Shown in pieces: positions 35,845-47,934 of a stretch of DNA of 64,000 nucleotides. The first letter of the stretch is position 1; every line of letters starts with the position of its first letter. The stretch is from Pyrenochaeta sp. MPI-SDFR-AT-0127. Taxonomy: Eukaryota > Ascomycota > Dothideomycetes > Pleosporales > Cucurbitariaceae. Location of the stretch: NCBI GenBank assembly GCA_020747015.1, contig JAGTJM010000049.1:181435-245434 (forward strand). The letters are read 5' to 3'. A model generated the notes under the pieces. The model worked only from the letters and a program-made list of their open reading frames with translations. It was not told the origin of the DNA and did not search any database. The translations under genes were made by a program, and so were the position numbers.

Positions 35845-36125
35845 TGTGAGAGGGCGTCCGGCAAGGGAAGGCGCGCCTCGAGAAGGATAGTCGTGTAGAG
35901 GGTGACGGTGGACGTGAAGCTCCAAAGGCAGCCGGTCAGCGTGGATGAGGTTCGCGGCGGCAGGCGGTCATGTATGGCGCAGCCGAGCCTTCCCGATTCG
36001 TGACAGCACTAGCCCGATCGATGCAGCACCGCCGACTGCGCTTTCCACGTTCTTTTCCAGAGCGCTTTCCCTCCTTTGCCCTGCTCGTTCCTACCCTTCC
36101 ACCGCCTGACCGTGGCAGTGGCAAC
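35845..36125. promoter_or_regulatory. Short divergent promoter, RING gene / RRN11
   Basis: About 281 bp separate the two preferred start codons. The interval is GC-rich with no clear TATA box. Both genes also have upstream in-frame ATGs (35925 minus, 35970 plus), which would shrink the gap to 44 bp; that is why the inner starts are preferred. Confidence 0.45.
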
Positions 36126-37427
36126 ATGCACTGCTTCGTCACCCAGCGGCGGGGCGAACAAGACACAAGACACTCGCTGCGTGAGAAGCATTACCGTAGG
36201 AAGAGAGGGACCGCACGCCATCAGGATGATGTGCCCCCAGCCAGTCCAGAAGCAAGAGTGAAGACAAGACCCGGCGACGAGCTCGCCGTCCCTCCTGCGC
36301 CCTTTCCGCATGCACCTGTACCCATCTCAGGGCCTGGCCATGCACCCGCCAGGGCTCATGAGGTCATGGCCAGGTCGCCCTCTCGCCTCTATGCTCTTCA
36401 TGCCACTGCAAGCGGTGCTTCAACCAGTGAGCGCCACGAGACACATGCGTTGAAGAAGGCCCATCTCAATCTTGTATCAACTGTCATGCACCGCTGCCTT
36501 CTCGAGGGAGACTACGAGCGGGCAGGAAGAGCCTGGGGTATCATCTTGCGGTCCCAGGTTGCTGGTGGACGTCCTGTTGATGTCCGCAATCATGGACGCT
36601 GGGGGGTTAGCGCAGAGATATTGCTTCGTAGGAACCCTCTCTCTGGTCAAACAAGACCTCAGCACGATGCATCTTGGAAATCAGGAGGCGAGCTTTTCTC
36701 CGAGAAAGGCTTTGAGCTTGCCAAAGAATACTATGAGCGCATGATTGTGCAACACCCGAATCGGAGAACACACCCACATGCAGTTGACGAGAGGTTTTTC
36801 TATCCCGCCATGTTCTCTTTCTGGATCTTTGAAACCTGCCAGATGAGCAAGCGCGCACGAGAGAGGGCCCGAGATGAAGCAGATTTGCGACTTCATTCTT
36901 CAAGGAGCACATCCGCGGATAGTCTTCCCAGCTCTCCTTCAGATGATTCCCGTGCAAACGGAGATACTATCCGTGTTGAGGAACTTGCTCGAGCCATGGA
37001 AATCGCCGAGCGGCTTGGTCAACTTATTGCCTCGCCACCTTTCGATAAAGAACCTAGTTTATTGCAACTTCGTGGCAACGTCAGTCTCTGGATAAGCAAT
37101 CTTGTTATTGGACATGATTCTGTGCATGAACTCTGGGACATGGATCCAATGATTAGAGATGTCGAGAATAACCCAGCGCCCACCGCAGAACAGCTCAATC
37201 AGCTCGCCAGTTGTCATCGAGAGCTACAACAAGCGCATAGCTGCTTCCAACGCGCAGCAGCGAACGGTTTCAAAGGACAAGCTGCAACTTTGTTGAGCAT
37301 CGAGATCAGACTTGAAGAGCTGGCACAGCAGTTGGAAAGATGGCGCGCTCCTCGTCAAGATCACTTCAATCCCTTCGCATCAGATCACTTTATACCTGAA
37401 TCATTGCTCAAATACACGGAACAGTAG
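36126..37427 (+). CDS. RRN11: RNA polymerase I-specific initiation factor Rrn11-like
   Basis: Rrn11 is a subunit of the yeast core factor (counterpart of SL1) that helps recruit RNA polymerase I to the rDNA promoter in the nucleolus. One exon; 433 residues from 36126 (485 from the in-frame ATG at 35970). The basic N-terminus is poorly conserved. The family core starts near KKAHLNLVSTVMHRCLLEGD, then YERAGRAWGIILRSQV and GRWGVSAEILLRR. A second helical block holds KGFELAKEYYERMIVQHP and FFYPAMFSFWIFE. The C-terminal half (QLASCHRELQQAHSCFQRAA) continues as TPR-like helical repeats. The call rests on the LLEGDYERAGRAWG and GRWGVSAEILLR motifs, which I recognise from fungal Rrn11 (PF04090). Confidence 0.8.
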   Translation: MHCFVTQRRGEQDTRHSLREKHYRRKRGTARHQDDVPPASPEARVKTRPGDELAVPPAPFPHAPVPISGPGHAPARAHEVMARSPSRLYALHATASGASTSERHETHALKKAHLNLVSTVMHRCLLEGDYERAGRAWGIILRSQVAGGRPVDVRNHGRWGVSAEILLRRNPLSGQTRPQHDASWKSGGELFSEKGFELAKEYYERMIVQHPNRRTHPHAVDERFFYPAMFSFWIFETCQMSKRARERARDEADLRLHSSRSTSADSLPSSPSDDSRANGDTIRVEELARAMEIAERLGQLIASPPFDKEPSLLQLRGNVSLWISNLVIGHDSVHELWDMDPMIRDVENNPAPTAEQLNQLASCHRELQQAHSCFQRAAANGFKGQAATLLSIEIRLEELAQQLERWRAPRQDHFNPFASDHFIPESLLKYTEQ

Positions 37428-38376
37428 GCCAGGTACGGCCGTTTTCGCACGAGCGTATTTTTGACTTTTGCATTATACCATTTGTACTTTCTAGTTTAAG
37501 GCGAGTAGCGAACTGTAGATTGTGTGCTTTATTGGTAGGTAATTGTAGTTTTTTTGGCAAGACAGCTCAGAACATTGGCAGCTCTCACTGTCTTCTTCTT
37601 CTTCTTCTTCTTCTTCTTCTTCTTCTTCTTCTTCTTCTTCTTCTTCATCAGTCACACTGCTCTCTCTATCCACACCCTTCACTTTCTCTAGGGCTTACTG
37701 TGCTTTCCCATGGCAATCCACGTGGCTCTCCACAAAACCCATACCGTCTTCCTACACCAAGACCCTCGTCAGGCCACGTGTATCAATCCACGACTCACAA
37801 TCGTGGCTCTCGCGCACTCTACTAGTCCTCTGTGATCCATAATCTGTATGAAAAATCTGGCACTGGCAGACCCCGAGGCTTGCTCCACCTCCAGAGCATC
37901 AATCGCAAATGCTTGCTAGTCAACGCGGAGCCAAGGACTTTAGTTCAAATGCAGTTCATGGCATATGGTACTTATAGCCTGCTCATATCTGATTGAGTGT
38001 TGGATGCCCCATGCTACACAATTTGCCCTTCGCCCCGATCCGTTCGCGCGCACGATTCCGTCATCCAGGAAGCTGCAATGTATGAAGCCGTTCGATTTCC
38101 CTCATGCCTGCATACGATTCATTGTTCAAAGGTTTGTGACTTGCGATTCAACATTATTGTCTCGAGCATTAGTGATACTACAGGTCCAATACAACTTATA
38201 CATGAGAATGTCTCCCTTTTATTCATCGTTATACAAGCTCAATCCATTACTCATACGTGAGCCAGTCGTCAAGACGCAACTCAGGTATCTACCCATAGCC
38301 TCTGAGAACGCCGAAATCAAAGATATCATGAGTCATAACGATCCGCTTTCCTAGTCACTTACCAACCTTTCATCCT
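37428..38376. other. Convergent 3' region between RRN11 and the chitin synthase gene
   Basis: The two genes face each other, so both 3' untranslated regions lie here. It holds the TCT repeat listed separately, and two CACGTG E-box-like hexamers near 37719 and 37776 within a repeated 'cgtggctctc' context at about 37720 and 37802. Two plus-strand frames (37965-38354, 37997-38260) have no domain. Confidence 0.4.
37591..37646. repeat. (TCT)n trinucleotide microsatellite
   Basis: About 18 perfect TCT/TTC units in noncoding DNA. On one strand it would read as poly-Leu/Ser/Phe and on the other as poly-Glu, which produces spurious open frames. Confidence 0.95.
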
Positions 38377-41300
38377 TCACCGCCCAACACTGCTCCCACT
38401 CCAACTGCTTGGCGCTATGCTACTCAACTTACTACTAATCGCACTACCAGACCACCAACTACCACCTCCACCCCCCCAACCGCCGCCGAATTTACCGAAT
38501 TTCCTCCTCCCGCCCCCAAGACCTGTCTTACTCTTCTTGTCATCCATCTTATCCTCCCACTTAAGCTTTGTCTCCATAATTGCATGGATAGAGTTGATAA
38601 CAAGGAAGGTAGTCGATCCAATGGCACGGAAAAATGCAAGGCCAGCTACAGACCAGAGGATGAAAGTAAGGTAGAAATTGTTTGTGACTTTACGGTCGGA
38701 AAAGGCCTCAGACACAGCCATGGCGAGGATTGCATTGCTAATAAGCCATACGACAACCATATAAGTTCGTACGGCACGGTAATAATCTTCTTGTTGCTGA
38801 GACTCCGAAATTGGGGGTGTAGGAACTTCGACGCGGTCGCGAAGATTACGCAAGGCTTCGTCATAGCCGGAGTCGATATCCAACTGCTCGGATGGCATTT
38901 CAAGCTCAACGACATTCTTAGTTTTGGCTTTTGCATCTCCAAGGTCTGTCTTCGCCACATTGTCGCCTTTAGTACCCCAGGTAATGTCGTGTGTGTTGCA
39001 GAATGCGTACACTTGGAGGGTTGCGATGTAGCTTGGCAAGAGGGCAAAATACTGCGCGCTTGAGGTGAACATATGCCAGGGGTCAAGATACATGAAAGAC
39101 ATGAGAAAGTAGAGCCCGATTGTTGTTGCCATGGAGATGATGAGGTTGGTGAAGACGTTGTTTCCAATTGACTTTTCGGCTTTTGGATCCTTCAGCTGAA
39201 CAATGACAATGTAGATGGAAGCGAATGTCGTGTATGCCATAATAGCACCATACATGAACATGCTCCAGAAGAACATTTTCTTCGCACCTTGGGGTCGGTT
39301 GCCCATTGACAAGATGAATTGCATGCAGATGAGGAGCGTACAGGTGTACCTCAGGATGTAGAATATGTACTTGCCAATATTGTGGCCGAAGGGGTCGAGT
39401 TGTGGGTCCGCAAGGGAACCGGCCACAAAGTAAAAGGTCAGGTAAAAATTGGCGAGCGAGAAGAATGTGAATAGAAGTTGCACAAACTGGTAGACGAACT
39501 CGATATGGAGGAGGATTTTGCGCCAAATAGTGTGATCAGTTGCCCAGACTTGTTTGAAGTGCAATAGAGAGTAGACAGCCGCGAAGAAGGCTCCATTGAG
39601 CCATCGTCGACGTTGTGAGATGAATTCAGGAACAGCGTCTATGGTGGGTCAATGAATAATCATTCAAAGAGGATTCGACTTCCACTTACCTGGCACATCC
39701 GTCTCACCAGTAGCAGCCTTAACATACTTTAGCACCCATTGTTCACTTCGCTTTGCTACAAGCTCCCAACACAGGATACGATCCTCGGCCAGGTACATGT
39801 TTGCAGTGAAGACGTCTGCATCTTGACCGTGAAGCGTCTCTCCTTTGAAGTACTGGCTCAACGGACCGTGCCCCATGTGATCATTCTGCAAAGCGTGGTA
39901 ACGGTATGCTGAAAGCGCGCCTGGCAACACTGTAATATAGCCAAATACTGACTCTAACGGTTTGTCAAGGATGTTTGACATCTTGTATTCAAAGTTTTGC
40001 GATGCAACAAGGGGGTTGAGAAGGCCAAGCCAGGCCTTGCCTTTGCCGGCTTTGATTTCTCCAGCAGCCCCGGCAACTGAAGAATCTGTGTCGAAAGCCT
40101 TCCAAAGATGATAGAGCGCTTTTGGTCCCGGCTTGGTCCCGACGTCGAGAAGAATGCAAACATTAGGATTGAGTGCTCTGCCAAATGCGTTAAAGAACCA
40201 GCGATGTGAATTCAGCTTCTTCTGGTTGCGCTCTTTCAAGCAAAAGATCATTTGGCACGGTACAATACCCTTTTCAGCACCCTTGAACTTTAAGTCGGAA
40301 TCCAAAGATACCTGGGTAGTATATTCATAGACGTGAGCTGTAACCTCTCGCTGATTGACGTGGTTTTTTGCTATACCCTCTTGGAAGCATCCCATTGCAG
40401 CTATGGCATCGAGGGTTCGAGGATGAACTTTACCACGACCATCTGCAATGATACAGACGACAATCTTCTGCCACCCATCCTTGCCCCAAGTTCGCGATTT
40501 CATGCGGGAGCAGAAGTGGCTGATGTTTTGCATGACGCCGTGCATCGTTCTGGTGAAGTCGATCTCATTCTCATTATACATTGTGATACATATAAAGAGC
40601 TCCGTCTCGCGCGCATTGCCGATGTTTTGACGCAGTTTGTAGCCTCGATCTACAAAGTCATCTGGATCGCAAGTCACAGCGGTGTAGCGCATGTGGGTGA
40701 ATTCGATGTCGTCGCGCCGTGGGAGGAAACTGTATAAGATGGTCGGGATCTTGCATTCAAGGATGAGTTCACCGTTAATCAGGCGCACCTCCTTTTTCGT
40801 CATGACTGCATCTCGCGCACCGCGTCTTACTTGTGCGCCATCTGGCGCTGGTCCATAGTGCTCTGCTTTTTCGTCTGTTGTAGTGTATACGTCTGTGTAG
40901 GTATCGTCGCTCATGTATGAATCGCGGGACTGCAGGTCGGGTCGATCGTCAACCAGGTGCTCGGTGAAAGGATCGTCTGGGTCAATGGGTATCGATGTCA
41001 TATCCGTCATATCCATGGTGGCTTCTGAATCGCGAGAGACAGGTCGGGCACCGCCAGCGAACAATGGCGCGGGAGGCAGTGGCCGCTTAGGACTGCCTGG
41101 TCGACCGCCACCATATCTTGAAGACGGTGTACCGGGTCTTGGACTGCCATTCAGGTCTGCAGGCTCGTACGAATTCACGGATGCCGGAGGCCGCGAGTAG
41201 TCGATTGATGTGCGTGTAGGCGAGTACGGTCGCCCAGGGGCTGCTCGGTCTGGCGATGGGTGTCGGCGGTAGGGCACGTATGAGGGCGAGTCATCTGCCG

Positions 41301-41901
41301 GTGGGGGCATGTTAGGCGCAGTGTCCAGCACTGACGGTGCCCTTGAGAGGCCCGACACTGAGGAAGCTGAGGGATGGTATGCGCGCGATACCGGCGTAGG
41401 TGGTCTGTGGATATGATGCAACGGTAAGCCTGGGTCGCACGCCAACTTGGACTCTGAATTGACCATCTTCCGCCGAGGCATTTGTGAGTGCACTCCAGCG
41501 GTGCTTGTGCTCGAATGGAGCGCATCGCCCGCCTCGCGCAAGAAGTCGACAATGTCCGCCTCGGCCGCCGTCTGCTTGACGGCCTCAGCCCGTGTCATGC
41601 TCGCGCCCAGTGCCGCTGCGGTGCTCCTTGCGGCCGACATGGAAGAAATCGACTCAATAGAGCGCCTTCTGTAGCGGAGGAATGAGATGGGTCCGGAAGG
41701 AAACGGACAGAAATGAAGACCAAGGAGAGAGGGGGGAGAGAGAGATGGGGACACTCACGGCATGTAGCTCTGGCTGTCGTCCACGTTTGTCAACAAGCGC
41801 ATGGTTGAGCCTCCTTGCATCTGCGGCGAGACACCGTCCTCATCGTCGTACGCAGGTGGTCGTCCGTAGTGGCCGCTCCCCGGTGTTGTGGGTCGCTCCA
41901 T
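38377..41901 (-). CDS. CHS: Chitin synthase, division 1 (class I-like)
   Basis: A plasma-membrane family-2 glycosyltransferase that polymerises UDP-GlcNAc into chitin for the cell wall and septa. Minus-strand exons: 41759-41901, 39690-41668, 38377-39638; 3384 nt, 1127 residues. After a long disordered Pro/Ser/Arg N-terminus (about 300 residues) come the Chitin_synth_1N lead (RRGARDAVMTKKEVRL) and ITMYNENE. The catalytic signatures follow: QNFEYKMSNILDK near residue 607, AEDRIL near 677 and QRRRWLNG near 715, the last restored by the 51-bp intron 2. At least seven membrane helices fill the C-terminal third. The cytoplasmic segment DLGDAKAKTKNVVELEMPSE and the QQEDYYRAVRTYMVV stretch are closer to class I than class III, but class is a judgement by eye. 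The tail is Gly/Ser/Trp-rich. Confidence 0.93.
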
Positions 41902-42300
41902 TGCGACAAGCGTTGCTGTGCCTGTAGTGCAAAGAGTGAACCCAGGGTATAAGTGTCTCGTGTTACGTTTACTCGTCTCTCCGATGTAACGAGTGGATTC
42001 GATAAAATGCAATATGTTGTCCCTCAAGAAACGGGTGCAATTGCTATTCTCCGCATGGCGATAGAGCGCCAAAGTCCCTCCCGTTGTTTGAATGCGGGCG
42101 TTGCTACAGCAACCACATCCGACCAACCAGGATTACCCATGGCGCGACCTGCGTGGCTTAGACCGTGGCACCTCGTCCCTGCACGAATCCATCAACTGGA
42201 CGCTTGTGTGCAACTGTTTTGTTTGATTGAGTTCGCCAAGTCGCGAAACCCCAGTCATCTTGCCTCTATCCATGGGTTCGTCAAATTCAAGCTGTGGCAT
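41902..42300. other. Promoter of the chitin synthase gene
   Basis: 399 bp between the chitin synthase start and the stop codon of the next minus-strand gene. A minus frame running through it (to 42126) is just an upstream extension of the chitin synthase first exon. No clear TATA box is seen. Confidence 0.4.
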
Positions 42301-44847
42301 CTATGCTACCAGAATACCCTTGAAGTATGCCTCGACGCCCAGAAATCCTTCCTCATCTACTGAGTCAATGTATCCCACATACTGATCTGGTCTCGTTACT
42401 ACCACACACCCCGCCTCTCGGTCAACACCATACCCTGTATATGCATCCCCAAATCCCTCGTGATAGCTCACATCGTCCACGTACACTGAATTATAGTCCC
42501 ATCCAGTTTTTGGGTCAAATGGGTGTAGAACGTCGGGGAAGTCTCTTAGCAGCTCAACTTCGGTCCGCCTGGACGAGTGCAGGGTGAGGATCTCGATATC
42601 CTTGTAGAGATGTGTAGTGAGGAATGATGAGCTGGCCAAGTGTTGACAAAACACTTGAAGACGTGCGCTTTGCTGCAAGTTTACCACATTGCCAGCGAAC
42701 ACAATGATTCGAAATCGCCCGTCGCTTCTCAGCCTCTCTTGAAACTCCCACGGCCGCGCATCAGCCTGATTCAGCACCTTGTAGCTCGGGAAGCGCATGC
42801 CCAGCTTGATCCCAGAAGACAGGTCTTGCCTTCCAACCACTTTGGTAGTTTGTGTGGACGAGACATCCGTTCCGTCACCTTGATCGGCCGCATTTCCAGG
42901 CTTGCCAACAAGCATACTTGTTCCATAATCAACCGAAAGGCCGGACGCGAACATATTGCCTGTAGTTGGTCATCAAGTCAGCGAGCGTGACAAGATACTC
43001 AGCTGCGCAGGTTTCTAAATTATGACACGACTCAAACAGTTACGTAAAGTAACCCACAAGGTACTGGGCCATATGTGTGTGTAAAGACCAATGATACGTA
43101 CCTTTCAAGAATGCCTGCTTGAAGTCTTCCATGTTTACCCCTTCTTCGTCCATAACGTCCTTGGCTGGCCGACCCGAAAACAGGCGGGAGAACTTGTGAT
43201 CGAAGTCGATGAGATCCTGGGCTATTCTCCTTCTCTCAGACTGGTAAGTCTTCAATATCGCAGGCTGTGCTACACCCTTCACGACCAACCCGAGCTTCCA
43301 TCCAAGATTGAACGCATCCTGCATCGAAACATTCATGCCTTGACCAGCCTTCGGCGAATGCGTATGTACCGCATCGCCAGCAAGGAAGACGCGACTCTTG
43401 AAGTCGAAATTTGTGCCGACTCGTTGACCAATCTGATATGCCGTCCACCAGTCGCAGTACTCGTATGTCAGATTATACGGCTCGATGATTTTCTGTGCAG
43501 CTTTGATGATAGTATCAGGGGTAATCTTTGATCGATCGGCTCGACCGCTAGCGTCTGGCTTAATTTCAGTGAGCTGGATGTAAAGTCGGACGAGTTTATT
43601 TTCGCGAGGGATGACCATCAAGGATCCAGAAGTCGCGCTGTGGACGGCACAGCGCATGCGGATGTCTGGAAAGTTGGTAATGGGGATGACATCCAAAACA
43701 CCCCAGATGAAGTCCGTCGGCTCACCCTCCAATTCAAATCCCAGCTGTCTTCGCGTCCAGCTATGTGCTCCATCACAACCTACCATATATTTTGCCCTCA
43801 GAGTCTCAGTGGTCCCTGCCTTTTCCCTGCTCTTTGCGATCAGGTCGTCCGTGTCGTCTTCCGCTAGATTGCTTCTGAACAACCCGTCATTGATACTGGA
43901 GCCATTGCTCTGGGGGGGTGTGGCCTCCTCTTCGGTCAAGTGCCTCAGTTGAACTGTGATTGGATAATTATCAGGCGAGTGGTCGTTGCAGTCATCGCTA
44001 ATGTGAAGAGATTCAGGAAGCACGCCACGTTCAACCCGGAGCCTAAACCCCAGGGATATAGTTAGCAACGAATGATGACTACTATATAGCCGAACCGGAG
44101 CATTCTCAAAGTACTGGGAATGGGCTCTCAAATTTGAAGTAGCTTTGCCCAAGTAATGAGAAGTACTCCAAGGAACGTCTTTCATTGTAGCATTTCTGGT
44201 GCGTTACATACGTGTTTTTTGAGTACTTCTTGATGTGGTCAAGGAAGAAGCGTTCGATCCGACCCTGATGCAAGACAATCTGCTGGAAACGGGAAAGCCC
44301 GACGGGAACGTCTGGTACACGATCTGAGCGGCGTATTATGCCATCTTCGCCGGGATTCTAGATCCGTAAGAGGAGGTGGGGTGAACTAGAGGCCAACACG
44401 TACCCACATGCACATCTATTGTTCATTAGTCAATTTAACCATGTATTTCTGCGTTAAGATAGATTGTAATGTTCTCGGCTCTTTGCAACTCTGCTTACTC
44501 GGAAACTGCAGGTGTTCCTGAGAGTACGATGGCCTTTGAGCGCTGTAGACATACCTCAATCATATGGTTTGCTTCCTTCCATGCTCGATCAGCGAAGCCG
44601 AAGCTGTCAAAGATCTCTAGACTACGAATCTGCAGTCCATCCGCTTGCCCAGAATAAATCTTAGTTCCGCGTTTATCAACGATACGAGCATTAATGCCGC
44701 ATCTGGCCATCCACGCAGCCATCATCATGCCAGCTGGGCCAGCTCCAATGATGAGTCTTTGACTTTGTTAGCCATGAATCCCAACAGGATGGGTGAATGG
44801 TACGCTGACATATCGCATTTTGATTGTAGAGAGTTCATGTTTGCCAT
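42301..44847 (-). CDS. FAD-dependent phenol 2-monooxygenase-like protein, six exons
   Basis: Class A flavoprotein monooxygenases of this group hydroxylate phenols to catechols with NADPH and O2. Minus-strand exons: 44810-44847, 44555-44756, 44404-44415, 44212-44357, 43102-44042, 42301-42959; 1998 nt, 665 residues, the usual length. Splicing restores KCDILIIGAGPAGMMMAAW (GxGxxG), then SGQADGLQIRSLEIFDSFG and CMWNPGEDG, whose middle comes from a 12-nt exon. After IERFFLDHIKKYSKN come LRVERGVLPESL, the DG motif YMVGCDGAHSWTRRQLG and the GD motif RVFLAGDAVHTHSPKAGQGMN. The last exon is the thioredoxin-fold dimerisation domain (FRIIVFAGN...YVGYIDSVDEEGF). An apparent internal start at 44185 lies in intron 4. 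The actual substrate is not known. Confidence 0.92.
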
Positions 44848-45880
44848 CTAAGACGTTTGCTGCTAACGGTCATGGGTTGACGTCGAAGTTACCCCGCATA
44901 AATAACAAAATGCAAGATGTCAAAACCAGAATCGACTTGCTCGGACTCTGTCTATGATATATGTTCCATGAATTAGTTTCTGTCCCAGACAGCTTGGACT
45001 GGCCACCTGCACGGCAATGTATTTCGGCGCATAGGAGCCCATATTTCGGCAAAAAGAGCTGGGATGGGGAGACGAACGTGGTAACCCCACAGCACGCCAA
45101 GCTAAGACAGGCTCGGATGACGCACTTACCGGTATTCAGATGCTGTGATTCGTAAGTCTGTTTGCGGACTTTCCGCACTTTCAAGAGCTAACGGGTGGGC
45201 AGTTTTGTCAGGGCTTTGTCAGATGGAAAAGGTACTGGACTTTGCCCTAGCGTGTTTCCCGCAACACACTAAACTTCCCCGAGAGTCCCTTATTCCGGAG
45301 CCGAGGCTATGGCAACAACTATCTCAATTGATGGTTTGTGGGAATCTTGATTGGTTAGTTCATGTCCATCAAGCGTACAGTTACCGGTAGCCACTTGATG
45401 CTTCCTCTGGCGCTCCTGTTCTGCTTCTGCTGTCTTTACTCGTCTCTTGGTTTGTTTTTCTGTTTGTACGTCCGCCAATTTAATATACTGCTTGACAACT
45501 CGCTACCCCAATCTCTGCCTGATTAGCACCGAGCCTGTGGTTGCAATGTTTGCATCCATGCGACGTGGGAGTAGTACAGTCAATGTGACCGAACGAGTCT
45601 GGTCCACTTGGCCTGGCAGTTTGACTCAGTCAAAGCTACCTAAGATACCTAATGTGGCTGGAAGCCCGATGCTGGAAAGAGGATAATTGTCAATATCGGA
45701 CAGCAAATCGTACTTCCTTCTGAGAGTGATGTTCGTTTAAGTAAAGCACGAGCGGCTACTCCGAATCAGGAAACAACGCACGGGCTTGTTGTTTACATCC
45801 CACTTCCTGTCGCATCACCCAACAATCGTCTCAATCCGAACTCACCACTTCCTCAAGCACAACCTCACAGCAAGCGCAAC
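44848..45880. promoter_or_regulatory. Divergent intergenic region, monooxygenase / CSM1
   Basis: 1.03 kb between two start codons pointing apart. Small frames (44870-45184 minus, 45145-45390 plus) have no domains. Pyrimidine-rich stretches near 45780-45870 precede the CSM1 start. Confidence 0.45.
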
Positions 45881-47560
45881 ATGGCCCCTCGCAGCGCGCT
45901 AGCGAATATATCCTTCACGGTCGACTCGGCATCCGAAGAGGAAATGGCATACGACGAACTCAATACGCTGCCAACACCCGATTCTAACACCGAAAACAAG
46001 GCGCCGACGCGTAAGGCGCGTGCAATGTCTTCGCAAAACACCAAGAAAGCCTCCACCACCAAAGCGCCAACTAAGGGTCGGCCAGCAACGCGTCGAGTGA
46101 GCGGGGATGGTGTGCTGAGGGTAAAGAAGAGCAGCGCAGCTGTTGCGACAAAAGCGCCTCCAAAGAATGCACGGAAAGTGCTCGCAGAGCGCAAAGTGGC
46201 GAATGGAAGTGACACGGAGGAAGTAGACGAGTTTGAGGAGGATGAGCCAGTTCTACAGACGAAGCGAGCGAAGCGGGGGAGACCAGCACTAAGGAAGGCA
46301 CCTGAAGAGCAAGTAGAAGAAACGCCGGCACCAGCGAAGAAGGGTCGGAATGTATCAGCAAAAGAACCAACAGCGCAGAAAGAGGCCAAGTCCAAGACCG
46401 CAGCACAATCGAGGACCAGAAAGCGCGCGCTGGAACCAAAACCCTTGTCAGAGCAGTTGATGGTCCCCGAGACGCAGCCAGGGCCAGGTGTAGACCCGAT
46501 GGATATCGAAGAGTCGATAGAGATGGATGAGATACCTGAGAGCATGCCCCCACCACCACGGCCCTCTGCACGACGAAATCAAGAGCAGCCCAACAAAGCA
46601 CGCCAGGTCTCGAACGGCATGAGACGGACAGGAAGCATATCGGACTCGGAGCGCGACCCAACCTTACGGCGGAAAGTAGGTGATCTTACCAGAAAGCTGG
46701 AGGCTATGACTGTCAAGTATGATGCACTGAAAAACGCTGCTTCGTTCGAAAAGGAGTCAAACTTCGAGCAGCTTAAGAAGAGCGCAGAGCAGACTGCCAA
46801 AGGTATTATGTCCGTAGGCACGCCTAAAGGAATACGCTGACGTACATCATAGACCAAGATGCAGTCATCAAGGCTCTTAAGCAGCAAATATCGGAAACTC
46901 AATTGCGCGCCTCTGAAATCACATTCGTTAAAGAAGAATTAGCACGAATGTCAAAGGAAAACACGCGCCTCGTCGTCGAAAATAAGAAGCTCACAGATTC
47001 TCTTACAAGCTCGCAAAATGAGGTTAAGACTTTGTCCACAAAACTTGCTGCGGCTCGATCCTCGACAGCCCCGGAGGCTAAAACTATCCCGGGCAGCGCA
47101 GTCAAAGCACGGTCAACTGGCGTTGTTCTTCCTGGCACAGTTGAAGCAACGAAAGAAGCCGTGCTCGCAAAGCAGAAGGTCGACATGTATAGTGATCTTA
47201 CGAACCTTGTGGTTCTTGGTATGAAAAGGAACGAGGATGAGGAGGATGTGTATGACTGCTTGCAAACGGGGCGCAATGGAAGTAAGTGATACCTATCCAC
47301 ACGCGCACAAGAAGAATGTATACTAACACGTCCACTCAGCACTACATTTCCACCTCACAGTCGCTTCTGGTAGCGAGTCGTATGAAGAAACAGAGTTTAT
47401 ATACCAGCCACTCCTTAACGAACAGCGAGATAAGGAACTTCTGGATTTGCTCCCTGATTACCTCACTGAGGAGATCTGCTTCCCAAGGGGTCAAGCTGCA
47501 AAGTTTTATTGTAAGGTGGTGGATTCAATGAGTAAGAGAATCATTCTAGAGGATGAGTAG
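45881..47560 (+). CDS. CSM1: Monopolin subunit Csm1/Pcs1-like chromosome segregation protein
   Basis: Csm1/Pcs1 forms V-shaped dimers at kinetochores and rDNA and clamps kinetochore attachments so sister centromeres behave properly. Exons 45881-46802, 46853-47281 and 47340-47560; 1572 nt, 523 residues. The N-terminal 300 residues are basic and low complexity with AT-hook-like GRP cores (KRGRPALRK) and scattered KK/RK. A coiled coil follows (LRRKVGDLTRKLEAM on through exon 2), and then the globular Csm1 C-terminal domain: DMYSDLTNLVVLGMKR and, in exon 3, LHFHLTV with EFIYQPLLNEQRDKELLDLL, LPDYLTEEICFPR and FYCKVVDSM. Intron 1 (50 bp) and intron 2 (58 bp) are GT-AG. The last-domain motifs make the family call strong. 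Confidence 0.92.
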
Positions 47561-47934
47561 GTCTGTTCGATGTTTGATGTAATGCACGAAAGTCTGGAGC
47601 TCCGGTAAGGGTTCCAGGATGATTGTTGGGCATGGATTGGCGGCTTTGAGATGAGTTATGATGGATTGATATCTGGGGTTGGCGTATGCGTTCTCAATGT
47701 ATGACCTCCATGTAGTACTGAATACCCAACTGTCTTCGCATGTCTTATCACGCCGCATGTGGTATGCAAATGTAGTTGTCGTTCGAATTCTTGTATGCTG
47801 GTGGTACAATTGGCATATCTACACTTGGGGTGCCCGCTTGTCATGCTTCCATCTGTCCGCGCGGTGTGCACCTCGTCATCATTCGCAACAATATTTGCGC
47901 TCCTGATTCATATTGTCACCAGTCGACGGCCTTT
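47561..47934. other. Convergent 3' region, CSM1 / ATP19
   Basis: 374 bp between facing stop codons. It should hold both 3' untranslated regions; the small frames inside show no domain. Confidence 0.45.

Noticed and set aside
37491..37825. Frames with poly-Glu or poly-Leu
   Set aside because: They come from translating the TCT microsatellite in the convergent 3' region.
42403..44200. A start at 44185 giving a 381-residue monooxygenase
   Set aside because: The first residues come from intron 4; splicing to upstream exons restores the GxGxxG FAD motif and the usual family length.
44212..44230. Suspected frameshift in a run of A in the monooxygenase exon
   Set aside because: Recounting the run shows the frame is intact and joins correctly to the next exon as Ser-Lys-Asn-Thr-Leu-Arg.
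45865..46661. Long minus-strand Ser/Leu-rich frames opposite CSM1
   Set aside because: They are shadows of the lysine-rich coding strand; the plus strand carries the conserved Csm1 domain and clean introns.
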